The notes under the pieces: generated by a model
What the model was told of the DNA's origin: nothing
The model's input: only the letters and a program-made list of their open reading frames with translations
Databases searched by the model: none
NCBI GenBank assembly: GCA_900542175.1
Contig: UQNC01000014.1
Coordinates: forward strand, 1 to 43,556
DNA length: 43,556 bases
DNA from: an uncultured Collinsella sp.
Lineage (GTDB): Bacteria; Actinomycetota; Coriobacteriia; Coriobacteriales; Coriobacteriaceae
Direction: 5' to 3'
Shown: positions 22,633-29,069 of the stretch, in pieces
Numbering within the stretch: position 1 is the first letter of the stretch
Layout: the number at the start of each line of letters is the position of its first letter
Program-made: the position numbers and the translations under genes

Positions 22633-23103
22633 CTAGCGTGCGATCTTTGCGATGGTGTAGACGCGGGTCTTGCCCGAAGGCGTAACAACCTCGACGGAGT
22701 CGCCCTCGCCGTGACCGATGATGGCATGGCCGACCGGAGACTCGTTGGAGATCTTGTGCTCGAGCGAGTTGGTCTCGGTGGTACCGACGAGCGTGACTTC
22801 CATGACCTCACCGTTGGGATCGATCAGAGAAACGGTGGAACCGATGGAGACGGTCAGATCGCCCGTGGTGGCAGCAACCTGAGCGTTGGCGAGGATGGCC
22901 TGAATCTCGGCAATGCGAGCAGCATTCTGGGCCTGCTTGTCCTTGGCGGCGTCGTACTCGGAGTTCTCCGAAAGGTCGCCGAACGCGCGGGCTTCCTTGA
23001 TGTCCTCGACGATCTCCTTGGCGTAATCGCCCTCACGCCAAGCGAGCTCCTCGACGAGCTTCTGGCGGCCCTCAGCGGTCAGTACGATCTGGCTTGCGTC
23101 CAT
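22633..23103 (-). CDS. greA: Transcription elongation factor GreA
   Basis: GreA enters the RNA polymerase secondary channel and stimulates cleavage of backtracked RNA. The 156-residue protein has the usual two parts: an N-terminal coiled coil with the acidic tip DLSENSEYDAAKD (about residues 43-55) that holds the catalytic Asp and Glu, and a C-terminal FKBP-like domain (about 80-156; ESPVGHAIIGHGEGD). The ATG has GGGGAGA upstream. It precedes lysS on the same strand; tatA lies upstream and is separated by a terminator. Confidence 0.95.
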   Translation of the reverse strand: MDASQIVLTAEGRQKLVEELAWREGDYAKEIVEDIKEARAFGDLSENSEYDAAKDKQAQNAARIAEIQAILANAQVAATTGDLTVSIGSTVSLIDPNGEVMEVTLVGTTETNSLEHKISNESPVGHAIIGHGEGDSVEVVTPSGKTRVYTIAKIAR

Positions 23104-23116
23104 ACGGATATCTCCC

Positions 23117-23144
23117 CAACTATGATGTAACGATCAACTGTCAA
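23117..23144 (-). promoter_or_regulatory. Possible greA promoter
   Basis: Minus-strand TTGACA (23139-23144) is 16 nt from TAGTTG (23117-23122). The -35 is perfect but the -10 is weak, and the transcript would start only a few bases before the ribosome site. Confidence 0.4.
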
Positions 23145-23151
23145 CAAAACG

Positions 23152-23184
23152 AAAAAGACCGGCTAGCCTGCGGGCAAGCCGGTC
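23152..23184 (-). terminator. Terminator after tatA
   Basis: The stem GACCGGCT/AGCCGGTC (23157-23184) is followed on the minus strand by TTTTTCGTTTTG. It lies 25 nt past the tatA stop. Confidence 0.88.
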
Positions 23185-23209
23185 AGGTGCTCACCCCAAA
23201 GGGATGGGA

Positions 23210-23485
23210 CTACTCTGCGTCCGCGTCGCTGTCCTCTGCCTTCTTTTGCTTGGCAGCAGCGAGCTTGGCCTCGAGCTCTGCGATCTCCTTGTCCTCCTTG
23301 GACTCCTCGACCACAACGTCCTCGGCCTGCTTGGTTTCGCCCTTATCGTCGCCCTCCATACCCTCGCGGATATTCTTGACGGTAGAGCCGAGGGACTTGC
23401 CGAGCTTCGGCAGGTTCTTAGGCCCGAAGATAATCAGGACAACAACGAGAATAATGATGAGCTCAGGAGCCCTCAGTCCAAACAT
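23210..23485 (-). CDS. tatA: Sec-independent translocase protein TatA
   Basis: TatA subunits oligomerise to let folded twin-arginine substrates cross the membrane. The 91-residue protein starts MFGLRAPELIIILVVVLIIF with one short membrane segment (about 7-22). The FGP hinge and the amphipathic helix follow (KNLPKLGKSLGSTVKNI), then a charged, coiled-coil-like tail rich in Glu and Lys. The ATG at 23485 has GGAGG 5 nt upstream. Some TatA-like proteins serve as TatB; no tatC is in the window. A promoter with a palindrome in its spacer lies just upstream. Confidence 0.9.
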   Translation of the reverse strand: MFGLRAPELIIILVVVLIIFGPKNLPKLGKSLGSTVKNIREGMEGDDKGETKQAEDVVVEESKEDKEIAELEAKLAAAKQKKAEDSDADAE

Positions 23486-23521
23486 GTAGACCTCCACAAT
23501 ACAGCGAGACAAGCTCGAATG

Positions 23522-23550
23522 AGTATACCGCGGGTGCCGCGGTATCACAA
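23522..23550 (-). promoter_or_regulatory. tatA promoter with palindromic spacer
   Basis: Minus-strand TTGTGA (23545-23550) is 17 nt from TATACT (23522-23527). The palindrome ATACCGCGG-GTG-CCGCGGTAT (23525-23545) fills the space between the two boxes and touches both, which suggests an operator. Confidence 0.6.
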
Positions 23551-23557
23551 CAATAGC

Positions 23558-23587
23558 TAAAAAAAGGGACCGCAAGAAGCGGTCCCT
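23558..23587 (-). terminator. Terminator after tRNA-Pro
   Basis: The stem AGGGACCGC/GCGGTCCCT (23565-23587) is followed by a run of seven T on the minus strand. It starts 10 nt past the tRNA 3' end. Confidence 0.93.
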
Positions 23588-23597
23588 CCTCATGCTC

Positions 23598-23674
23598 TGG
23601 TCGGGTTGACTGGATTTGAACCAGCGACCCCTGCGTCCCGAACGCAGTGCTCTACCAAACTGAGCCACAACCCG
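23598..23674 (-). tRNA. tRNA-Pro (CGG)
   Basis: A 77-nt cloverleaf. The anticodon stem CTGCG/CGCAG has the loop TTCGGGA, anticodon CGG. The acceptor CGGGTTG/CAACCCG is perfect, the discriminator is A and CCA is encoded. A -10-like TATAGT (23683-23688, minus strand) lies 8 nt upstream, so it probably has its own promoter. Confidence 0.96.
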
Positions 23675-23723
23675 TTAGCTCGACTATAGTAACAAAGATT
23701 TTCGCCGCGTGCTAGAGAAATTT

Positions 23724-24620
23724 TTATTTCTTTGGCGCTTCAATGCGAACCGTGTTGGGAATGAGCTCCGTCGCGCAGGACCACCAGCCGTTTTGCAGGG
23801 CAGCGTCGGCAAGCCTTTCGGCCGTGACGGCGGTGTCGCAAATGGCAAACGAGCAGGCGCCCGATCCGCACACATCTACAGCAACGGCGCCGTCCCGTTT
23901 ACGCAGCCAATCGAGCACCGTTTGAATCTGCGGCTCCATCTGTGCGGAAATGACACCCAGGTTGTTATGGATGAGCGCATATGCCGTCTCGGCATCGCCA
24001 GCACGCAAGGCAGAAGCTATCGCGCCGGGCTTGTCTGCAGGCACTGGGGCCTCGTCAAAACGTCGATAGGCTTCAATTGTTGAAACGCTTGCCTCGCGCG
24101 GCTTGACCAGCACGACGGGTGTCGCAGGTAGTACGGGGTACTCGGTGGCCAGCACGTCTCCCCCACCCACGTAAAACGCAGGGCTGGCATGCAAAAAGAA
24201 GGGAACGTCAGCGCCAATGCCCCGTGCAATGTCGTCGAGCGCGGGGTCGGTGCGATCAATTCCCCAGAGCTCCGCCAAGGCAACAATGACCGCGGCCGCA
24301 TCCGTCGAGGGGCCGCCCAAGCCGGCGCACAATGGAATGCGCTTCTCAATCGTCACGCAGATGTTTGCCTCGCGACCATAATGCTCGGCCATAGCAGCGG
24401 CTGCACGATACGCCGTATTCTTTTGCATGGGAAAGTCGGATGCCGGAATCGTCTGGACGGTCAGCGCCTGCGCCGGCGTGACCGTCACGGTATCGGAAAG
24501 GTCGACGGCTGCCATCAGGGAATCGACCCTGTGGTAGCCGCGGGCGTCACGCTCGGTATGAACCCCCAGATAGAGGTTGATCTTTGCCGGCGCGGAAAGG
24601 GTCAGGGACCAATCGGTCAC
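23724..24620 (-). CDS. ispE: 4-diphosphocytidyl-2-C-methyl-D-erythritol kinase
   Basis: IspE is the GHMP kinase that phosphorylates CDP-ME in step four of the MEP pathway. The 298-residue protein starts with LSAPAKINLYLGV (active-site Lys near residue 13), and the ATP loop is at 99-109. That loop reads AGLGGPSTDAA, whereas most IspE proteins have GLGGGSSDAA, so Pro and Thr replace Gly and Ser. Other parts fit: a C-terminal GSGACSFAI glycine motif and the usual length. It starts 2 nt after the veg stop. With ispD and ispF in this window, three MEP genes are present. Confidence 0.9.
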   Translation of the reverse strand: MTDWSLTLSAPAKINLYLGVHTERDARGYHRVDSLMAAVDLSDTVTVTPAQALTVQTIPASDFPMQKNTAYRAAAAMAEHYGREANICVTIEKRIPLCAGLGGPSTDAAAVIVALAELWGIDRTDPALDDIARGIGADVPFFLHASPAFYVGGGDVLATEYPVLPATPVVLVKPREASVSTIEAYRRFDEAPVPADKPGAIASALRAGDAETAYALIHNNLGVISAQMEPQIQTVLDWLRKRDGAVAVDVCGSGACSFAICDTAVTAERLADAALQNGWWSCATELIPNTVRIEAPKK

Positions 24621-24622
24621 CG

Positions 24623-24919
24623 CTAGTGCTCCTCGAGCTGATTGCCGAGCGGAGTAAAGATGTGCTCACCGCTCTCGGGGTCGAACAGCTCGACCTGACC
24701 GGTAAGGACGTCGATGTACTGGTAGGACTGACGCGACTTGCGGCCGCGGCGTTCGTCAACCTCGACGATAAAGACTGCCGGATGGACGCTCTTGATGGTG
24801 CCCATGCGCTCGACGACGCGGGTGCGGCCCATGTTGGCCTTCACCTTAACGCGATCGCCCACCATATCGGTCAGCTTCTCGTGGATGTCGTCGACGTGAT
24901 TGACTTCCATCTCTTCCAT
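24623..24919 (-). CDS. veg: Veg-family protein
   Basis: A 98-residue protein of the Veg family (DUF1021). B. subtilis Veg affects biofilm matrix gene expression; its molecular role is not settled. The core VGDRVKVKANMGRTRVVER (about residues 21-39), the central AVFIVEVDE and the C-terminal YQYIDVLTGQVELFD match the family. I chose the ATG at 24919 because GGAGG is 8-9 nt upstream; an in-frame ATG at 24943 lacks one. Veg next to ispE is also seen in Bacillus (veg-sspF-ispE). A small hairpin with a T run lies in its leader. Confidence 0.85.
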   Translation of the reverse strand: MEEMEVNHVDDIHEKLTDMVGDRVKVKANMGRTRVVERMGTIKSVHPAVFIVEVDERRGRKSRQSYQYIDVLTGQVELFDPESGEHIFTPLGNQLEEH

Positions 24920-24946
24920 GAACAGGGCCTCCAGAAGGTGCAATTC

Positions 24947-24966
24947 AAAAAGGGGATAATACCCCT
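24947..24966 (-). terminator. Small hairpin with T run in the veg leader
   Basis: Minus-strand AGGGG-TATTAT-CCCCT, followed by TTTT, lies between the veg promoter and its ribosome site. It has the form of a short intrinsic terminator or attenuator; the 5-bp stem is weak. Confidence 0.4.
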
Positions 24967-24986
24967 AAGATAGACAAAACTCTAAT

Positions 24987-25016
24987 ACTATAGCACCCTG
25001 TTGCCGCCATACGCAA
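24987..25016 (-). promoter_or_regulatory. Promoter of veg-ispE
   Basis: Minus-strand TTGCGT (25011-25016) is 18 nt from TATAGT (24987-24992), about 70 nt before the veg start. Confidence 0.65.
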
Positions 25017-25074
25017 GTAGCTAAATAAACCCCGTCCCAAATACGTACCAGACGACAACCTCGCATGACCAGTT

Positions 25075-25102
25075 GTTACGCGGTTTGGTAAAACCGCGTA
25101 AC
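25075..25102 (-). repeat. GTTACGCGGTTT hairpin after dtd
   Basis: A 12-bp stem GTTACGCGGTTT/AAACCGCGTAAC abuts the dtd stop codon. It shares its first 11 stem bases with the hairpin after lysS (20559-20585). No T run follows. Confidence 0.75.
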
Positions 25103-25549
25103 CTAAAGGTTGTCCGTGTCCAAGACGATGGTGAATGGGCCGTCGTTGACCAAGTCGACTTTCATATCGGCGCCAAAGATGCCGTGCGCCACGTGTTCGA
25201 CATCTTGGCGAACGAGCGTCAGGAAGTACTCGTAGAGCTCGTTGGCGACATCGGGGGCGCCGGCATCCGTAAACGATGGGCGGCGGCCGTGACGGCAATC
25301 GGCGAACAGCGTGAACTGCGACACTACGAGAACCTCGCCGTCGACATCGGCAAGTGCCAGGTTGGTCTTGCCGTTCTCGTCCTCGTTAATGCGCAAGCCC
25401 CGGAGCTTGCCCCACAGTTTATCGGCCTCGGCGCGCGTGTCGCCGTGGCCCACGCCCAGCAGCACCAGATAGCCGCGCCCAATTTTACCCACGCACTCGC
25501 CGTCGACCGTCACGCCGGCGTTGAGTACGCGCTGCACCACCGCACGCAC
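25103..25549 (-). CDS. dtd: D-aminoacyl-tRNA deacylase
   Basis: Dtd removes D-amino acids (and glycine mischarged on tRNA-Ala) from tRNA, protecting translation. The 148-residue protein has the standard length and the two active-site motifs SQFTLFAD (about residues 77-84) and NDGPFT (near 137-142, with the Gly-cisPro pair), plus the start MRAVVQRV. It follows rdgB by 3 nt and ends the murI-rph-rdgB-dtd run. A perfect hairpin follows the stop. Confidence 0.96.
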   Translation of the reverse strand: MRAVVQRVLNAGVTVDGECVGKIGRGYLVLLGVGHGDTRAEADKLWGKLRGLRINEDENGKTNLALADVDGEVLVVSQFTLFADCRHGRRPSFTDAGAPDVANELYEYFLTLVRQDVEHVAHGIFGADMKVDLVNDGPFTIVLDTDNL

Positions 25550-25552
25550 GGC

Positions 25553-26194
25553 TTACTCCTCGCCCGTCAGTTTGGCGGACAGATGCTCGAGCGCATGGAA
25601 TCGATGGCTGATGGCGTTCTTCTCGTCCGCCGTCAACTCGGCCATGGTCTTGCCCGGCGTGTCGACCGGCAGGAACAGTGGGTCGTAGCCAAAGCCATGA
25701 TCGCCGCGGCCCTCGTGTGCGATAGCGCCCTCGCAGGCGCCCTCGCCATAAGTGACCAGGCCGTCCGTGTCGATAAGCGCGACGACACTCATAAAACGCG
25801 CGGTGCGGTCCTCGTCGGCCACGCCCTCCAGATTCACGAGGAGCTTGGCGTTGTTGGCGGCATCGTCGCCGTGCACGCCCGCATAGCGTGCGCTGTACAC
25901 GCCCGGCTCACCGTCCAGGGCATCAACGACCAGGCCCGAATCGTCGGCGATGGCCATAAGCCCCGTCTCCTCTACCGCGGCCTGCGCCTTGATGATGGCG
26001 TTCTCCAAAAACGTCGTGCCGTTTTCCTCGGGGTCCTCAAAATCACCCAGCTGACCCAACGCCACAAAGCGAACCTCGGGCATGACCTTGCCCAAAATGG
26101 CCTCGATCTCGGTGAGCTTATGGGCATTGCCCGTTGCCACGACGATGGTCGCCGCCGGGTCGAGGGTGTCGATATCGATCTTCTCTAGTGCCAT
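25553..26194 (-). CDS. rdgB: XTP/dITP pyrophosphatase (RdgB/HAM1 family)
   Basis: This enzyme hydrolyses non-canonical purine nucleotides such as dITP and XTP to keep them out of DNA and RNA. The 213-residue protein has the start motif IVVATGNAHKLTEIEAIL (about residues 16-33), IADDSGLVVDALDGEPGVYS with the metal-binding Asp residues, and the C-terminal GFGYDPLF and ISHR motifs. The ATG at 26194 (MALEKIDID) is preceded by AAGGAAG; an in-frame ATG lies 12 codons upstream. It follows rph, as in Bacillus (rph-ysnA). Confidence 0.95.
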   Translation of the reverse strand: MALEKIDIDTLDPAATIVVATGNAHKLTEIEAILGKVMPEVRFVALGQLGDFEDPEENGTTFLENAIIKAQAAVEETGLMAIADDSGLVVDALDGEPGVYSARYAGVHGDDAANNAKLLVNLEGVADEDRTARFMSVVALIDTDGLVTYGEGACEGAIAHEGRGDHGFGYDPLFLPVDTPGKTMAELTADEKNAISHRFHALEHLSAKLTGEE

Positions 26195-26297
26195 GACTGG
26201 CTTCCTTGTCTCTATAGCAATGCCGCCCAAGGGAAACTGGCCTCGAGCCCTCTCCCCTCCCTGGCGACAGAAACCTTATACTTCGACGTTTTCCCAG

Positions 26298-26336
26298 ATA
26301 AAACCTACCAAAATTAACATCCCTTTTTGGCAGGTT
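26298..26336 (-). terminator. Hairpin at the end of rph
   Basis: A stem AACCTGCCAAAA/TTTTGGTAGGTT (one mismatch) is followed by TTATC on the minus strand. It overlaps the rph stop codon and separates rph from rdgB. Confidence 0.6.
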
Positions 26337-27060
26337 AGGCGAGGGCTTGGCGCTGAAGCTCGATGAGCTCGGCAACGCCCTTGTCGCCCAGGTCGAGTAG
26401 GGCGTTGAGACGCTTACGGTCGAAGGGCGCCTGCTCGCCGGTACCCTGAAGTTCGATCATCTCGCCGGTGTCGGTGGCGACGAGGTTCATGTCGACTTCG
26501 GCGTGGCTGTCCTCGGAATAATCGAGGTCAAGCAGCGTATTGCCGTCGACAACGCCCATAGAGATGGCAGCCACCTGGCCGGTAAGCGGGATGCGCTCGA
26601 TCTTGCCTGCCTCGACCCACATGGCGAGGGCGTCGTGCAGCGCCACCCAGGCGCCGGTAATGCTCGCCGTACGCGTACCGCCATCGGCCTGGATCACGTC
26701 GCAGTCGACGGTGACGGTGTACTCGCCGAGCGCCTTCATGTTGACGACGGTACGCAGGCTGCGACCAATGAGGCGCTCGATCTCCATGGAGCGGCCTTTG
26801 CGGTTGGCGTGCTCGCGCTTGCAGCGCTTGCCGGTCGATGCCGGCAGCATGGCGTACTCCGCCGTTACCCAACCGGCCTTGGCGCCCTTGCGCCAGCCCG
26901 GCACGCCCTCCTCGATGGTGGCAGCGCACAGCACGCGCGTATCGCCAAACTCGGCCAGGCACGAACCGTGGGCGTGCTTCATAACGCCGCGAGTAAGCTT
27001 GATGGGGCGCAGCTCATCGACGGCGCGGCCGTTGGCGCGGTTAACCTGCATGTACTCCAT
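26335..27060 (-). CDS. rph: Ribonuclease PH
   Basis: A phosphorolytic 3' exoribonuclease that trims tRNA precursors and helps degrade structured RNA. The 241-residue protein matches the family: RPIKLTRGVMKHAHGSCLAE near the start, TAEYAMLPAST with KGRSMEIERLIGRSLR (phosphate-binding Arg residues), and the ADGGTRTASITGAWVAL core. The start codon at 27060 has AAAGGA upstream. It follows murI by about 54 nt and precedes rdgB. Confidence 0.96.
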   Translation of the reverse strand: MEYMQVNRANGRAVDELRPIKLTRGVMKHAHGSCLAEFGDTRVLCAATIEEGVPGWRKGAKAGWVTAEYAMLPASTGKRCKREHANRKGRSMEIERLIGRSLRTVVNMKALGEYTVTVDCDVIQADGGTRTASITGAWVALHDALAMWVEAGKIERIPLTGQVAAISMGVVDGNTLLDLDYSEDSHAEVDMNLVATDTGEMIELQGTGEQAPFDRKRLNALLDLGDKGVAELIELQRQALA

Positions 27061-27114
27061 AGGAATATCCTTTCGGCAAAAGATGTGGCGAAGGCTTTGG
27101 CGGCTGCCTTACAT

Positions 27115-27999
27115 CTATTTCAGCTCATCGATATCGATATGTTCGATGCTCTTGAGCGGCTGACCAAAGATAAAGCTGCCCGCCACCGCAAACTCGGCAA
27201 TGTTATCGGCCGTCGTGGCAAAACGATGCTGCGGCTCGGCGGCGTCGCCCGCCAGCTGCTCGCGGCGCGTGAGGATATCGGTCAGCTCGCGCGTGGTCTC
27301 CTCGGCGGAACTTACGACGCGCACCCCAGGCCCCAGCGCATGCCGGATAGGTCCCACCAACAGCGGAAAATGCGTACAGCCGAGCACCACGGTATCGATA
27401 CCGTGGTCGCGCAGCGGCTCAACCGTGGCACCCACCAGCGCACGCACGGCAGGCGTATCGAAGATGTCCTCGTTCTCGAGCCACTGTTCCTGCAGATGTG
27501 CACCCGAGGCGAGCTCGTGTTCGACAACCTCGACAAAGCTCGAGGCAGGACAACCGTATACATCGACGCCGGCATCTAGATCCTGAATGGCGCGCGTGTA
27601 GGCGCCCGAGCGAATGGTGAGGTTGGTGGCGAGCACGCCCACGCGACGCGAACGGGTGCTGTTGATTGCCGCACGGGCACCCGGCGCGATCACGCCGATC
27701 ACGGGAACGTCGAGCACCTGCTGGGCCAGACGCAAGGCCGCAGCTGTCGCCGTGTTGCAGGCGATGACCATAATCTTGACGTCGTGCTTCGACAGCCAAC
27801 GGCCCGCCTGCAACGCAAACGAGCGCACCTCATCCTCGGTGCGCGTGCCGTAGGGGCAGCGTTTGGTGTCGCCGAAGTAGTAGACGGACTCGTGCGGCAG
27901 CACCGTCGCGATGGCGCGCGCAACCGTCAGACCGCCCAAACCAGAATCGAACACGCCAATCGGGCGCGTGTCGCCTGTCGGATTCTCGATATCGGACAT
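27115..27999 (-). CDS. murI: Glutamate racemase
   Basis: MurI makes D-glutamate for peptidoglycan. The 294-residue protein has the substrate motif IGVFDSGLGGLTV (about 14-26), YFGDTKRCPYG, and the two catalytic cysteines C81 (IACNTATA) and C208 (LGCTHFPLL). It is slightly longer than average because of N- and C-terminal extensions. GGTGAGG precedes the ATG. The order murI-rph-rdgB parallels Bacillus racE-gerM-rph-ysnA. Confidence 0.96.
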   Translation of the reverse strand: MSDIENPTGDTRPIGVFDSGLGGLTVARAIATVLPHESVYYFGDTKRCPYGTRTEDEVRSFALQAGRWLSKHDVKIMVIACNTATAAALRLAQQVLDVPVIGVIAPGARAAINSTRSRRVGVLATNLTIRSGAYTRAIQDLDAGVDVYGCPASSFVEVVEHELASGAHLQEQWLENEDIFDTPAVRALVGATVEPLRDHGIDTVVLGCTHFPLLVGPIRHALGPGVRVVSSAEETTRELTDILTRREQLAGDAAEPQHRFATTADNIAEFAVAGSFIFGQPLKSIEHIDIDELK

Positions 28000-28050
28000 T
28001 ACCTCACCAGTCTCTCTCGAAAAGACATGTCCAAGTGCGGCGACGCCGCG

Positions 28051-28962
28051 CTACGAACGCGCCGCGACCAGCAGCTCTGCCGTCGCCGCCCAACCGTCGA
28101 CAATTTTGCCGCGCGTAACGAAAGCGTTCTCGCAAGCAGCCAGGAACTCGGGCGCGCCGGCGCTCGTCAGGCCATTCTCGACCAGGCAGAACGTGCCCAC
28201 GTGATCGGCCATGTAGAAGTCGGACTCGGAATCGCCGAGCGCGAGCGTCTCCTCGCGCTCAATCCCCAGGTGCTCGCAGAAGCGCGCGATGGCAACGCCC
28301 TTGTTGAGGCCGGCGGGATTGATGTTAAACGCGCGACCGTCCTCGACGCGATCGAGCTCGAGCGTCGTCGGCTTGGACAGATGCGTCAGGTGACCGTTAC
28401 AGGCCCACACCAGGCCGCAGCCGGCCTCGTCCAGGATGGCCTGGACCTCATTGTCGGGCACATCGCCGCGCATGCCGACGGTGACCTCGCGGTACTTGTA
28501 GCCGGTCGACATGTCGTTGTGATACTCGATCTTGTGCGGCCAGCGGGCAAGAATCTTCTCGCACACGCCGGTCTGCTCGATCACCTGGTGCGGAGTAAGG
28601 CCGCAGGCGGGGTCGTAAGGCATGTCGCCAGTCAGATACTCCCAATCGTTGGCTTTGAGGTCGTACATGACCAGGCCGCCCATCTCACCGATGTAGGAGT
28701 TGAGGCCGAGCACGCGCGCATCCTCGTGGATCATGGTACGGTTGCGGCCCGAGGTGGGAACCACCTGAATACCAGCGCGGGCAAGTGCCACGACGGCCTC
28801 GACGAGTTTGGTCGAGGGGTTACCGTCGTTGTCGCGCAGCACGCACGAGCCGGGCGCGAGCATCGTGGCATCCAGGTCGGTAAAGACGTACTTGACCTTG
28901 GCCAAGCGCTCGCGCATCTCGCCCGAAAGCTCGGCAACGGTCGGCAGGGTGTTGTGGGACAT
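28051..28962 (-). CDS. HAD-superfamily (Cof-like) hydrolase
   Basis: A HAD phosphatase of about 303 residues with a large type II cap. Motif I is FTDLDATML with the nucleophile Asp and acid/base Asp; motif II is VPTSGRNRT; the catalytic Lys is probably in GLNKGVAIARF; motif IV is LGDSESDFYMAD. This layout is typical of Cof-type sugar or cofactor phosphatases, but the substrate cannot be told from sequence. The ATG at 28962 has ACGGAG upstream; an earlier in-frame ATG at 29004 has none. It lies between murE and murI on the same strand. Confidence 0.8.
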   Translation of the reverse strand: MSHNTLPTVAELSGEMRERLAKVKYVFTDLDATMLAPGSCVLRDNDGNPSTKLVEAVVALARAGIQVVPTSGRNRTMIHEDARVLGLNSYIGEMGGLVMYDLKANDWEYLTGDMPYDPACGLTPHQVIEQTGVCEKILARWPHKIEYHNDMSTGYKYREVTVGMRGDVPDNEVQAILDEAGCGLVWACNGHLTHLSKPTTLELDRVEDGRAFNINPAGLNKGVAIARFCEHLGIEREETLALGDSESDFYMADHVGTFCLVENGLTSAGAPEFLAACENAFVTRGKIVDGWAATAELLVAARS

Positions 28963-29069
28963 GGTTACTCCGTTTACGCAGAAGGGTTTGGACTTGGACG
29001 GCATGTTTTGATTGAGGGAACACGCTTATGGCGACAGCGCACTCAGGGCGCCGCCGCCATCATGGTTCA

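Noticed and set aside
28051..28962. Mannosyl-3-phosphoglycerate phosphatase
   Set aside because: The HAD type II cap is compatible, but no diagnostic motif was clear, so only the superfamily is named.
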